This document shows positions 1 to 8,198 of a stretch of DNA of 64,000 nucleotides, piece by piece. The stretch is from VXNE01 sp965206615 (GTDB taxonomy: Bacteria > Pseudomonadota > Gammaproteobacteria > Pseudomonadales > Azotimanducaceae), in NCBI GenBank assembly GCA_965206615.1, contig CBDBKI010000005.1, forward strand, positions 2,418,001 through 2,482,000, read 5' to 3'. Under the pieces are notes generated by a model. The model saw nothing but the letters and a program-made list of their open reading frames with translations. It had not been told where the DNA came from and made no database searches. Every line of letters starts with the position of its first letter. The stretch's first letter is position 1. The position numbers were made by a program, and so were the translations under genes.

Positions 1-1074
1 CCGATCGCCCAATTGCGCAAGTTGCGCGACGACGACGACCCGGACGGCTTCGACCGTCCCACCTGGACGTCGATGGCGGAACTCGGCTGGCCGGCGATCC
101 CGTTCCCGGAAGAACACGGTGGCCTCGCCTTCGGTTACAAGGGCCTCGGCGTCGTGACCGAGGAGACCGGCCGCACGCTGGCCGCCAGCCCGCTGTTCGC
201 GAGCGTCTGGGTGGGCGGTACCGCCGTGAATCTCGGCGGCAGCGAAGCGATGAAGGCGTCGATCCTGCCGCAGGTCGCTGCCGGCGAGTTGCTCCTCGCG
301 CTCGCGCTCGAAGAATCCCACCGCCACGATCCCTACGGCGTGGCGACCGCCGCGACGGCGTCCGGCGACGGCTACGTCCTCTCCGGTTCCAAGACGTTCG
401 TGCTCGACGGCAACGTGGCCGACAAGTTGATCGTGGCCGCCCGCACCTCCGGCGCGGCGGGTGAGCGGGACGGCATCACGCTGTTCCTCGTCGACGCGGA
501 CGCGGCGGGGATCGAGATCACCAGGACCCGCATGACGGACAGCCGCAACGCGGCGAACGTCGAACTGCGCGACGTGTCGGTGGCGGCCGACGCGGTCATC
601 GGAGCGGTGGGGCAGGGCGCCCATGTCCTCGATCCGACCCTCGACATCGCGCGCATCGGTATCGCCTCGGAGATGCTCGGGTCCGCGCAGGAGTGTTTCG
701 ATCGCACCGTTCAGTATCTCAAGGAGCGCGAACAGTTCGGCGTTCCGATCGGCTCCTTCCAGGCGCTGAAGCACCGCGCCGCCAACATGTTCTGCGAGAT
801 CGAACTGTCCAAGTCCGTCGTGCTCGAGGCGCTCACCGCGCTCGACGAGGAACGTGCAGCCGGCGAGATCGCGAAACTCGCGAGCCTCGCCAAGGCCAAG
901 GTGGGCGAGACCCTCCACACCGTGTCGCGCGAGGGCATCCAGATGCACGGCGGCATCGGCATGACCGACGAGTTCGACATCGGCTTTTTCATCAAGCGCG
1001 CCGCCGTGACGGAGCAGACGTTCGGCGACGTGAACTTTCATCGCAACCGGTACGGGGAACTCGAGGGGTACTGA
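1..1074 (+). CDS. acyl-CoA dehydrogenase, 5'-truncated by window edge
   Basis: Flavin-dependent alpha,beta-dehydrogenation of an acyl-CoA thioester. The frame is open from base 1, so the true start lies outside the window; the first internal start codon is a TTG at 13. About 357 residues are visible, against roughly 380 for the family. The N-terminal helical part (ELGWPAIPFPEEHGG), a middle beta domain and the C-terminal helical domain with EQFGVPIGSFQALKHR and the MHGGIGMTDE motif are all present. The visible part fits the second subunit type found in steroid or aromatic acyl-CoA degradation clusters, but the substrate cannot be read. The next gene begins about 100 bp downstream, and no terminator hairpin is evident between them. 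Confidence 0.93.
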   Translation, partial: PIAQLRKLRDDDDPDGFDRPTWTSMAELGWPAIPFPEEHGGLAFGYKGLGVVTEETGRTLAASPLFASVWVGGTAVNLGGSEAMKASILPQVAAGELLLALALEESHRHDPYGVATAATASGDGYVLSGSKTFVLDGNVADKLIVAARTSGAAGERDGITLFLVDADAAGIEITRTRMTDSRNAANVELRDVSVAADAVIGAVGQGAHVLDPTLDIARIGIASEMLGSAQECFDRTVQYLKEREQFGVPIGSFQALKHRAANMFCEIELSKSVVLEALTALDEERAAGEIAKLASLAKAKVGETLHTVSREGIQMHGGIGMTDEFDIGFFIKRAAVTEQTFGDVNFHRNRYGELEGY

Positions 1075-1179
1075 TCCGAAGCCCCGTCCGGGCGCGCCCC
1101 ACGGAGCGCGCCTGTCGAATCCCGCCCGGACCGCACCCGTCAAGGGGGTGCATTGCGTGGCAGAAGGGGGGAAGACGGG

Positions 1180-3819
1180 ATGAGGCTCACACTGGACCAC
1201 CTGTGGGGAGACCGCCTGCGCGGCGTGCGCAATGCGCTGTTGTTCGCGACGGCCGCCGCTCTCGCGGCCGCCTGCGGTACGGAACCCGCGCCGGAAGCGG
1301 CCGCGCCGTCCGCCACGCAAGCCCCCGACGATCCGCTTCCGGGTGCGTTGCGTAACGAAGTCGAACTCCTGAAGGCCGCCATCTCCGAGCGCCCCACGGA
1401 CGCAGCCTCCATCGCCGCACGTTCCCGGGTGCTGGCGGACTGGGTGGATGCACACGCCCTGGCTGGCCGGCCCGGCGCGCCGTTTGCGGCCTCGGTGCGG
1501 CGCTACGCTACCGTGCCGCCGGTGGGCGAGGCCGCGTTGGGCCGGAGCACGCAAGTGGATGCCTGGGTGCGCGAGTACCGCTTGCGCGACGAGGAACCGG
1601 AGGCGCTCGGCAGTCTGACCGCCCGGACCGGACCATACGAGGCCGGGACTCTCGCGACGGCCTCCCAGACCTGGACGGCCGGCAGTCGTGGTATGGCGAC
1701 GGGCGGCGGCGTGTGGGTCGCGCGCCACTTCCAAACCCTCTACGGGGAGTTCCAGACCGAGGATCCCGCCGGCGAGGGCTATGTCAGCGTCGCGAGCAGC
1801 GATGCGGACGCCGTGTTCGAGGTGGACAGCATCCTGGCCTCGGGCGCCCACGGCGGCTTCCGGGCGCCGACCGAGGCACTGGTCTTCCGCGTGGCGCAGG
1901 GCGCGGTGGATCCGGGTGAGACGGTGACCGTCACCTACGGCGACACGTCTGCCGGTGGCCCCGGATTGCGCATCACCACGGTGTCGGGCGAGAGCGTGCC
2001 GCTGCCGCTGTACGTGGACATCGACGGTTCCGGGGACTGGTTCATGCTGCCGCTGCAACCCTTCACGATCGTCGGAACGCGCGCTACGGGCGTGCACGGA
2101 TTCGCGCCGAGCGTCGTGACCGCCGGCGAGCCCTTCGCGGTGTCGGTGCGCGCCGAAGACGTGTGGTTCAACCGTGCCACCGGCGACATCCCGGGATTCG
2201 AGGTGTGGCTCGACGACGCCGTCGCCGCCACCACGGAAGCCGGTACGGACCCCATTCAGGCGGTCTCGCTCACCATTGACGAGATCGGTCCCCACTGGAT
2301 CGGGCTCCGTTCCATGGACGGCGCGATCGTCGGCGAGGCGAATCCGGTGCTGGTGGAGGAGTCGCCGGGCCACGGCATCTACTGGGGCGACACCCATGGC
2401 CACTCCGGCTATGCGGAGGGCATCGGCAGCGTGGACTACTTCATGCGCTTCGCGCGCGACGACGCCCGTCTCGACTTCGTGACCCACTCGGAACACGACA
2501 CGTTTCTCGACGAGGCGGAGTGGCGCCTCATGCGGGATACGGTGGGCCAATACGACGCGCCGGGCGAGTTCGTCCCCTACCTCGGCTACGAGTGGACCGT
2601 GCCGGCCTGGATAGGCGGTGGCCACCATAACGTCCTGTTCCGCACCACCGCGGGCCGGGAACGCGTTTCGGCCCTGGAGTACCCGACGCTCTCGAGCCTC
2701 TACCAGGGCTTGCGGGAGACCCATGATCCCGCCGACGTGGTGGTGATTCCCCATGCCCACAACCCCGGGGACGCGCGTCACTCCGACCCGCTCCTCGAAC
2801 CGTTGATCGAGGTCATGTCGATGCACGGCACGTTCGAGTGGTTCATGCGGAACTACCTCGGCAACGGACACCAGGTGGGCTTCGTGGCGGCGTCGGACGA
2901 CCACCTGTCGCACCCCGGCTACAGCGCGCCGAGCCGCGACTCCCTGGCGCAGCGCGGCGGTCTGGGCGCGGTCATGGCCCCGGAGCGGTCGCGCGACGCG
3001 ATCTTCGACGCGATGAAGCAGCGCCGGACTTACGCGACGACGGGCGATCGCATCATCCTCGACGTCAGCCTGAACGGCGCCGGCATGGGCGAGCGGACGG
3101 ACTTCGCCACGGAACGTACGCTGCGCGGGCGCGTCATCGGCACGGCGCCCATCGACACGGTCACCGTGTTCAGGAACGACGAGCCGGTCTGGTCGCGGGA
3201 CCACCTCACGGCCACCGATGCCGGCGACGCGGTCCCGAACACCCTGCACCTGTCGTTCCATTCCGACGCCACACCGTTGCACTGGGGCGATCCACCGCGC
3301 GGCTGGCGCCACTGGCAGGGCACTCTGACGCTGCGCGGTGGGCGCATCGTCGATGCGCGCCTGACGGACGCGGCCAATCCGAGCCTGCAATATGTCGAGC
3401 AGGACGGCGATGCGCTGCGCTTCCGGACCATTACGCGCGGCGACGCGAGCACGATCGTCCTGACGGTCGCCGACGTGGCCGCGGACGCCTTCCTGGCGAT
3501 CGAACTCGACGAGACGCGCGAAACCGGCTCGGCGCCGCCGATCTATCGCCCGCCGACGACCATCGCCGGCGGCAGCGTGGACCTGCCGCTCGCGCAGACC
3601 GGGGCGGGGGAAGTCCGGGCGACCATGCCCATCCCGAACTACGACGACTACATCGGCCTGCGACGGGTGCGCGCGGGGGTGCGCGACGTGGCCTTCGAGT
3701 ACACCGATGCGCCGCCGGACCCGCGCCAGGGCGACTACTACTACGTGCGGGTTCAACAGGCCAACGACGCCGCGGCCTGGTCGAGCCCGATCTGGGTCGG
3801 CGGGTACCCGCACCGATGA
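1180..3819 (+). CDS. DUF3604 lipoprotein (PHP-like metal-dependent hydrolase fold)
   Basis: Large exported protein of 879 residues. I chose ATG 1180 over the upstream GTG at 1153 because it leads directly into a lipoprotein signal peptide ending in the lipobox LAAAC. Motifs match DUF3604: WGDTHGHS (His near 406 and 408), HSEHD (about 436-440), IPHAHNPGD (about 524-532) and ASDDH (about 571-575). This His/Asp series resembles PHP-type phosphoesterase metal sites, so a metal-dependent hydrolase is inferred; no substrate is established. The stop overlaps the start of the next DUF3604 gene as ATGA, which implies translational coupling. It is close in architecture to the protein at 8199-10745. Confidence 0.93.
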   Translation: MRLTLDHLWGDRLRGVRNALLFATAAALAAACGTEPAPEAAAPSATQAPDDPLPGALRNEVELLKAAISERPTDAASIAARSRVLADWVDAHALAGRPGAPFAASVRRYATVPPVGEAALGRSTQVDAWVREYRLRDEEPEALGSLTARTGPYEAGTLATASQTWTAGSRGMATGGGVWVARHFQTLYGEFQTEDPAGEGYVSVASSDADAVFEVDSILASGAHGGFRAPTEALVFRVAQGAVDPGETVTVTYGDTSAGGPGLRITTVSGESVPLPLYVDIDGSGDWFMLPLQPFTIVGTRATGVHGFAPSVVTAGEPFAVSVRAEDVWFNRATGDIPGFEVWLDDAVAATTEAGTDPIQAVSLTIDEIGPHWIGLRSMDGAIVGEANPVLVEESPGHGIYWGDTHGHSGYAEGIGSVDYFMRFARDDARLDFVTHSEHDTFLDEAEWRLMRDTVGQYDAPGEFVPYLGYEWTVPAWIGGGHHNVLFRTTAGRERVSALEYPTLSSLYQGLRETHDPADVVVIPHAHNPGDARHSDPLLEPLIEVMSMHGTFEWFMRNYLGNGHQVGFVAASDDHLSHPGYSAPSRDSLAQRGGLGAVMAPERSRDAIFDAMKQRRTYATTGDRIILDVSLNGAGMGERTDFATERTLRGRVIGTAPIDTVTVFRNDEPVWSRDHLTATDAGDAVPNTLHLSFHSDATPLHWGDPPRGWRHWQGTLTLRGGRIVDARLTDAANPSLQYVEQDGDALRFRTITRGDASTIVLTVADVAADAFLAIELDETRETGSAPPIYRPPTTIAGGSVDLPLAQTGAGEVRATMPIPNYDDYIGLRRVRAGVRDVAFEYTDAPPDPRQGDYYYVRVQQANDAAAWSSPIWVGGYPHR

Positions 3820-5609
3820 TCGCGCGGGAGAAGTCCGGGCTGACGGCGGCGCTCGCGCTGGCGTCGCTGCTGGCGTCGGCCCTCGCGGGTGCGGCGGAAC
3901 GGGTCTACTTCGGCGACCTGCACCTGCATACACGCTATTCGAACGACTCCTGGAGCGGCGGCGAGACGCGCACGCCGGACGACTCGTATCGCTTCGCCAA
4001 GGGGGAGCCGGTGCGGCACGTGGGCGGCACGCAGATCCAGCTCCGGACCCCGCTTGACTTCCTGGCGGTGAGCGACCACGCGGAAATGCTCGGCGCCCTG
4101 CAGGCACTCGCCGATCCGGAGCACCCGGATGCGGGAACGGAAGTCGCCCGGCAGGCGGCGTCGTCGGATCCCCTGACCCGTCGTCTGGCCTTGCAGGACT
4201 GGGCGCGCTCCATGCGTCATATCGACCCGAACCCGGTGCTCTTCGACCGGGTCCAGGAAGCTGGCGTGTGGGGCGAGATCGTCGCAATCGCGGACCGGCA
4301 CTATGTACCCGGGGCCTTCACCACCTTCGCGGCGTTCGAGTGGACCGCCTCCACGCCGGACTTCGGCAACCTGCACCGTGTGGTGGTGTTCGAAGGCACC
4401 GACGATCTGCCGCATCCCTACTCCAGGGTCGATTCGATCCGTCCCGAGGACCTGTGGTCCTACCTCGAGGCGCAACGGATGCGGGGCGTGGACGCCATTG
4501 CGATTCCGCACAACGCCAACGTCTCGAACGGGCACATGTTCGCGCTGACCGACTCCTTCGGTGAGCCGCTGACCGCCCACTACGCGGCCCGGCGCACGTG
4601 GAATGAACCGATGCTCGAGGCCACCCAGCACAAGGGCACGTCGGAGACGCATCCGGCGCTCTCGCCCAACGACGAGTTCGCGGATTTCGAGATCTACACA
4701 CGGCTGCTGAGTTCCCTCGCCGGCGAGCGGTATGGCGAGCCCCGGGGCAGCTACGTGCGCGAGGCGTACCTGAACGGCATCGCGCTGCAGGCGCAGTCCG
4801 GCTTCAACCCGTTCCAGTTCGGCCTCTCGGGCGCGTCGGACTTTCACGCGGGGGTCTCCGCTATCGAGGAGGACAACATGGCCGCCGCGAGCGGTCCGTT
4901 TTCCGGCAGTACTCCGGAGAAGCGCATGGCGCGTCCGCCCGCGGGCATGGTCGTGGGGGCGTCCGGCCTCACCGCGGCATGGGCCGACGGGAACACGCGC
5001 GAGGCGCTCTTCGCGGCGTTCCGGCGTCGCGAGACGTACGGCACGACCGGCACCCGCATCACGCTGCGCTTCTTTGGCGGGTGGCAGTACGAAGCGGCGC
5101 TTCTCGAAGCGGAGGATCGCGTGGCGCGCGCCTACGCAGGCGGCGTGCCGATGGGCGGCGTGCTCCCCAGGCAGGCGGACGGTGCGCCCGGGTTCGCCGT
5201 CTGGGCGGCCCGGGACCCCGGCAGCGGCAACCTGGATCGCATCCAGATCGTCAAGGGCTTCGTGCGCGAGGGCGTGCCGCAGGAACGCATCTTCGATGTG
5301 GCGCTCGGCGGCGAGCACCGGCGCACCGACGACGGCGTGGCGCCGGTCGGCAACACGGTCGACCTCGAGACCGCCACCTACGAGAACACCGTCGGCGCGG
5401 CGACGCTGGCCGCGGTGTGGCAGGACCCGGAGTTCGACCCGGCCTCGCCGGCGTTTTACTACGTCCGTGTCCTGGAGATCCCGACGCCGCGGTGGACCTT
5501 GCATGACTCGGTGGCCACGGGGATCCCGCTGCCCGAGGGCGTGCCGGCCACGTTGCAGGAACGGGCGTTCACGTCGCCCATCTGGTATCTGCCGGGAAGA
5601 CCCGACTGA
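3816..5609 (+). CDS. DUF3604 exported protein, second subfamily
   Basis: A 597-residue protein starting at the ATG that overlaps the previous stop by 4 bp. The N-terminus is a Sec signal peptide (LALASLLASALAGAAE), and mature sequence begins just before FGDLHLHTRYSND, with metal-type His at about 36 and 38. Further PHP-like motifs are AVSDHAEM near 83-90, IPHNANVSNGHM and GASDFHAG. It is shorter than and clearly divergent from the upstream paralog. HLHT replaces THGHS, so the two are different DUF3604 subfamilies rather than a recent duplication. The overlap suggests that the two periplasmic proteins are made together. Hydrolase activity is inferred from the motif pattern only. Confidence 0.92.
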   Translation: MIAREKSGLTAALALASLLASALAGAAERVYFGDLHLHTRYSNDSWSGGETRTPDDSYRFAKGEPVRHVGGTQIQLRTPLDFLAVSDHAEMLGALQALADPEHPDAGTEVARQAASSDPLTRRLALQDWARSMRHIDPNPVLFDRVQEAGVWGEIVAIADRHYVPGAFTTFAAFEWTASTPDFGNLHRVVVFEGTDDLPHPYSRVDSIRPEDLWSYLEAQRMRGVDAIAIPHNANVSNGHMFALTDSFGEPLTAHYAARRTWNEPMLEATQHKGTSETHPALSPNDEFADFEIYTRLLSSLAGERYGEPRGSYVREAYLNGIALQAQSGFNPFQFGLSGASDFHAGVSAIEEDNMAAASGPFSGSTPEKRMARPPAGMVVGASGLTAAWADGNTREALFAAFRRRETYGTTGTRITLRFFGGWQYEAALLEAEDRVARAYAGGVPMGGVLPRQADGAPGFAVWAARDPGSGNLDRIQIVKGFVREGVPQERIFDVALGGEHRRTDDGVAPVGNTVDLETATYENTVGAATLAAVWQDPEFDPASPAFYYVRVLEIPTPRWTLHDSVATGIPLPEGVPATLQERAFTSPIWYLPGRPD

Positions 5610-5716
5610 CGCGCCCGAGAGGCGATGTCGCACGTCTGTCGGGGTTGCTATCCTACGCCTGTCCGAGCGCGACGAACGGTATCGTCGACCCGTTCCCGGA
5701 GGGGCTCGGCAAGCGC

Positions 5717-6238
5717 ATGAACGATACGAAAGACACACAGGCCATGAAAAGCGAGGGTCGTGCGGGCCGTCGCGACGGCGTCAGCAACGAACTGGTCGGC
5801 ATCCTGACCATGGGTGTCGCCATGATTGGCGTGTCGCTGGCGAGCTGGACCACGCTGCATGCGGAAATCGGCGGTCTGCGCGAGGACATGGGCCAGTTGC
5901 GCTCGGACATGCGCGCAGACATGGACCAGATGCGCTCGGATGTGCGCGCGGACATGGACCGGCTGCGCACGGACATCGGCAAGGACATGGCCCAGCTCCG
6001 CACCGACATCCATGCGGACATGGAGCAACTGCGTTCGGACCTGCATGGCGACATGGAGCAGCTGCGCTCGGACGTGGGTGACGATGTCCAGGAACTGCGC
6101 ACGGATATCGGCGCGCTGGGTGTGAGCGTCGGCCGGCTGGACGATCGGATGCGGGCGGTCGAGACGAGGCTGGCCGTGGTCGAGACGCAGACCGGATCCG
6201 CGTCGGTAGTGCCTCCAGCGGACCTGGGAGAGGCCTGA
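5717..6238 (+). CDS. membrane-anchored hendecad coiled-coil protein
   Basis: Hypothetical protein of 173 residues. ATG 5717 is preferred over the TTG at 5645 because the sequence before it has no structure and a GGAGGGG tract lies about 12 bp upstream. Residues 26-47 form one transmembrane helix. Residues 58-134 are seven near-identical 11-residue repeats of the type MxQLRSDxxxD, a hendecad pattern expected to give a right-handed coiled coil, followed by a shorter heptad-like stretch (VGRLDDRMRAVETRL). The acidic N-terminus is probably cytoplasmic. Function is unknown; related membrane-tethered coiled coils are often annotated DUF1640-like or hemolysin-XhlA-like. It lies alone between convergent neighbours. 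Confidence 0.8.
   Translation: MNDTKDTQAMKSEGRAGRRDGVSNELVGILTMGVAMIGVSLASWTTLHAEIGGLREDMGQLRSDMRADMDQMRSDVRADMDRLRTDIGKDMAQLRTDIHADMEQLRSDLHGDMEQLRSDVGDDVQELRTDIGALGVSVGRLDDRMRAVETRLAVVETQTGSASVVPPADLGEA
5888..6118 (+). repeat. 33-bp tandem repeat (7 units) coding an 11-residue motif
   Basis: Seven head-to-tail 33-bp units inside the coiled-coil gene. Each codes for Met-x-x-Leu/Met-Arg-Ser/Thr-Asp followed by four variable residues ending in Asp. The DNA is conserved (GACATGG and CTGCG/TGCGC blocks recur), so copy number could change by slippage. Confidence 0.85.
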
Positions 6239-6275
6239 GAGGCCGCGCGCCCGGATCAGGGCGGCGTCTCTCGGG

Positions 6276-7265
6276 TCACCAGAAGCCCGCGATCCGATCG
6301 ATTACCCAGAAGCTCGCGACCCCGCCCAGCCCATAGGCGGCGACCCGGTCCAGATACCTGGCCCGCTCTTCCAGGCCGCGGTAGGCGAGCCACAGGAGCG
6401 CCCCCGCAACGCTCGCGAAAGCGATCTGGCCGGCCTCGATGCCGAGATTGAACAGGAACAGCGTCAGCGGCACGTCTCCCGGTGGCAGTCCGGTGTCCGC
6501 GAGCGCTCCCGCGAAGCCGAAACCGTGGATCAGGCCGAAGGCGAACGCGACGGCCCAGGGTGGCGTGAGGCGTCCGTCCCGCAGGCGCTCCCGGCGCGCG
6601 ATCTCGACGGCCAGGTAGACGATCGACAGCGCGATGAAGGCCTCGACCGGAGGTCCGGGCACGCGCACCACGTCGAGGACCGTCAGCGCGAGTGTCAGGG
6701 AATGCGCGAGGGTGAACGCGGTGATCGTGGCGACCACCGCTCGCATGCCGCGTACCAGCAGCAGGATGCCGAACACGAAGAGCAGGTGGTCGACCCCGGA
6801 GAGAATGTGCTCCACGCCGAGCAGGAAGCGTTCGGCGATGCCGGCGCCCGGTTCGGCGAGGGCGATCTCGGCGAAGGGCTCGGAGACGACCCGGGTGGTC
6901 AGGTTGCCCGCCCGATCCTCGATGCGCACCAGGACGTCTACGAGGCCGGCGCTCGCGACGCCGAGCACGGCCGGCGGTCCGGCCGCGGGACAGGTGATCC
7001 GCCGCTCGAAGGAGACGTGGTCGATGCGCTCCACGCGCCGCATCGGCGCGGCGTCGCGGCAACCCTCGGAGAAGGACAGCTCGACGCCGGGCAGTCCCGT
7101 GGCGTCCAACCCGGTGCGCAGCGTCAGCGCGTACGCACGTTCGGCCACGGGTCCGTCCGGAGCCGCCAACTCGCGCAATTCCACGATGCCCATCTGCATG
7201 TCATGAGCGTGCGCGGGCAGGCACACCGCGGCGGCGAGAAGCGGGGCCGCCCAGCGCGCAGTCAA
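6276..7265 (-). CDS. HupE/UreJ family membrane protein (first copy)
   Basis: A 329-residue protein with a signal peptide (LLAAAVCLPAHAHD), a periplasmic domain of about 130 residues and six or more transmembrane helices. The helices carry family signatures GVEHILSGVDHLLF and FGLIHGFGFAGAL; His/Asp in these helices are the presumed Ni/Co path in HupE/UreJ permeases. The start codon is TTG at 7265, overlapping the TGA of the upstream peptidylprolyl isomerase (TTGA), so the two are translationally coupled. Third gene of a DUF3604, PPIase, HupE run on this strand. Metal specificity cannot be read, and no hydrogenase or urease genes are nearby, so a different metal role is likely. Confidence 0.9.
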   Translation of the reverse strand: MTARWAAPLLAAAVCLPAHAHDMQMGIVELRELAAPDGPVAERAYALTLRTGLDATGLPGVELSFSEGCRDAAPMRRVERIDHVSFERRITCPAAGPPAVLGVASAGLVDVLVRIEDRAGNLTTRVVSEPFAEIALAEPGAGIAERFLLGVEHILSGVDHLLFVFGILLLVRGMRAVVATITAFTLAHSLTLALTVLDVVRVPGPPVEAFIALSIVYLAVEIARRERLRDGRLTPPWAVAFAFGLIHGFGFAGALADTGLPPGDVPLTLFLFNLGIEAGQIAFASVAGALLWLAYRGLEERARYLDRVAAYGLGGVASFWVIDRIAGFW

Positions 7266-8188
7266 GGCCGGGTCCGCTCGTCCGCGCGATCCGTGCCGGT
7301 CGCGGCGGCGGGCGCTTCGGCAAGTTCGACGTCCTTGAAGGAGGCGATGCGTACCTCGTACGCGTTGCGTATCTCTTCCAGGCGGCGTTCCCTGTCGCGC
7401 TCGATGTGTCCCCGCTGCCAGTCGAGGTGTACCCGTTCACGCACCTCCTCGAGCGGTCTCTGGCGCGGCGTGCTGTAGGTGTGGATGCGCACGGGATGCC
7501 AGCCGTAGGCCGACCGCACCGGCCCGAACCAGCCGTCGGCGCCCGCGTCGGCGGCCGCCTCGGCGGCCGCCATCACCGCATCCCGGAACGTGGTGCCGAA
7601 GTCGCCGACCAGCCGTTGCGGATCGGGCAGGGTGAGCAGCTTCGCGCCGTGAAACGCGTCGTCCTCGACGGACTCTCCCCGGCGCAGGCGGGCGAGGGCA
7701 TCCCCTGCATCCGCCTCTGTCGCTGCGCCTCGCTTGTCCAGGCTGAAGAACCGGTGCGACAGCGTCAGTTCGGCGGGGTCGCGATAGCGGTCGAGATGGG
7801 CCTCGTAGTACGCGGTCAGTTCCGCCTCTTCCGGCAGTTCGAGCGCGGCGAGGTCCGCCCAGGCGATGCTGAGTTTCTGCCCGAGGCGCCGCCGCACCAC
7901 CGGATCGCCGCGGTCGAGACCGAGGGCGACGGCCTCGCGGTACAGCACTTCCTCCTGCACGCGCGCGGCGACCAGGCGCTCCAGTTCGGCTCGGGTGGGG
8001 GGACGCCGCCACTGTGCCTGCCATTGCGTGGCCAGCCGGTTCAATGCGTGGCGGTCGATGTCGACGACGCGGTCGCGATCCGGTCCGACCGGACGCGTCG
8101 CCTCGTAGGCGAGGAACAGCAGCGCCCCGATCAGCGCGAAGTGCAGCAGGGGCTCCCGGGCGAGCCGTTGGACGAACGCGACCCCCAC
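7262..8188 (-). CDS. membrane-anchored parvulin-type peptidylprolyl isomerase (first copy)
   Basis: A 308-residue protein with a short cytoplasmic N-terminus, one transmembrane helix at about 15-30 (HFALIGALLFLAYEA), a SurA/PrsA-like helical region and a rotamase-like C-terminal domain. WFGPVRSAYGWHPVRI matches the conserved end of PpiC domains (GPV...GYH.V.I). It probably acts in the periplasm as a folding factor. It lies 10 bp after the DUF3604 gene and overlaps the HupE gene. The same PPIase plus HupE pairing recurs at 36999-38998, so the isomerase probably serves its exported or membrane neighbours. The rotamase domain is divergent, and catalytic competence is uncertain. Confidence 0.88.
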   Translation of the reverse strand: MGVAFVQRLAREPLLHFALIGALLFLAYEATRPVGPDRDRVVDIDRHALNRLATQWQAQWRRPPTRAELERLVAARVQEEVLYREAVALGLDRGDPVVRRRLGQKLSIAWADLAALELPEEAELTAYYEAHLDRYRDPAELTLSHRFFSLDKRGAATEADAGDALARLRRGESVEDDAFHGAKLLTLPDPQRLVGDFGTTFRDAVMAAAEAAADAGADGWFGPVRSAYGWHPVRIHTYSTPRQRPLEEVRERVHLDWQRGHIERDRERRLEEIRNAYEVRIASFKDVELAEAPAAATGTDRADERTRP

Positions 8189-8198
8189 GGTGGCCGGA

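Noticed and set aside
3753..5738. Large minus-strand open frame (661 codons)
   Set aside because: It is the antisense shadow of the DUF3604 gene at 3816-5609, with Arg-rich low-complexity translation and no family motifs.
5888..6118. CRISPR-like or minisatellite array
   Set aside because: The 33-bp repeats are contiguous without spacers and keep a coding frame with a regular 11-residue motif.
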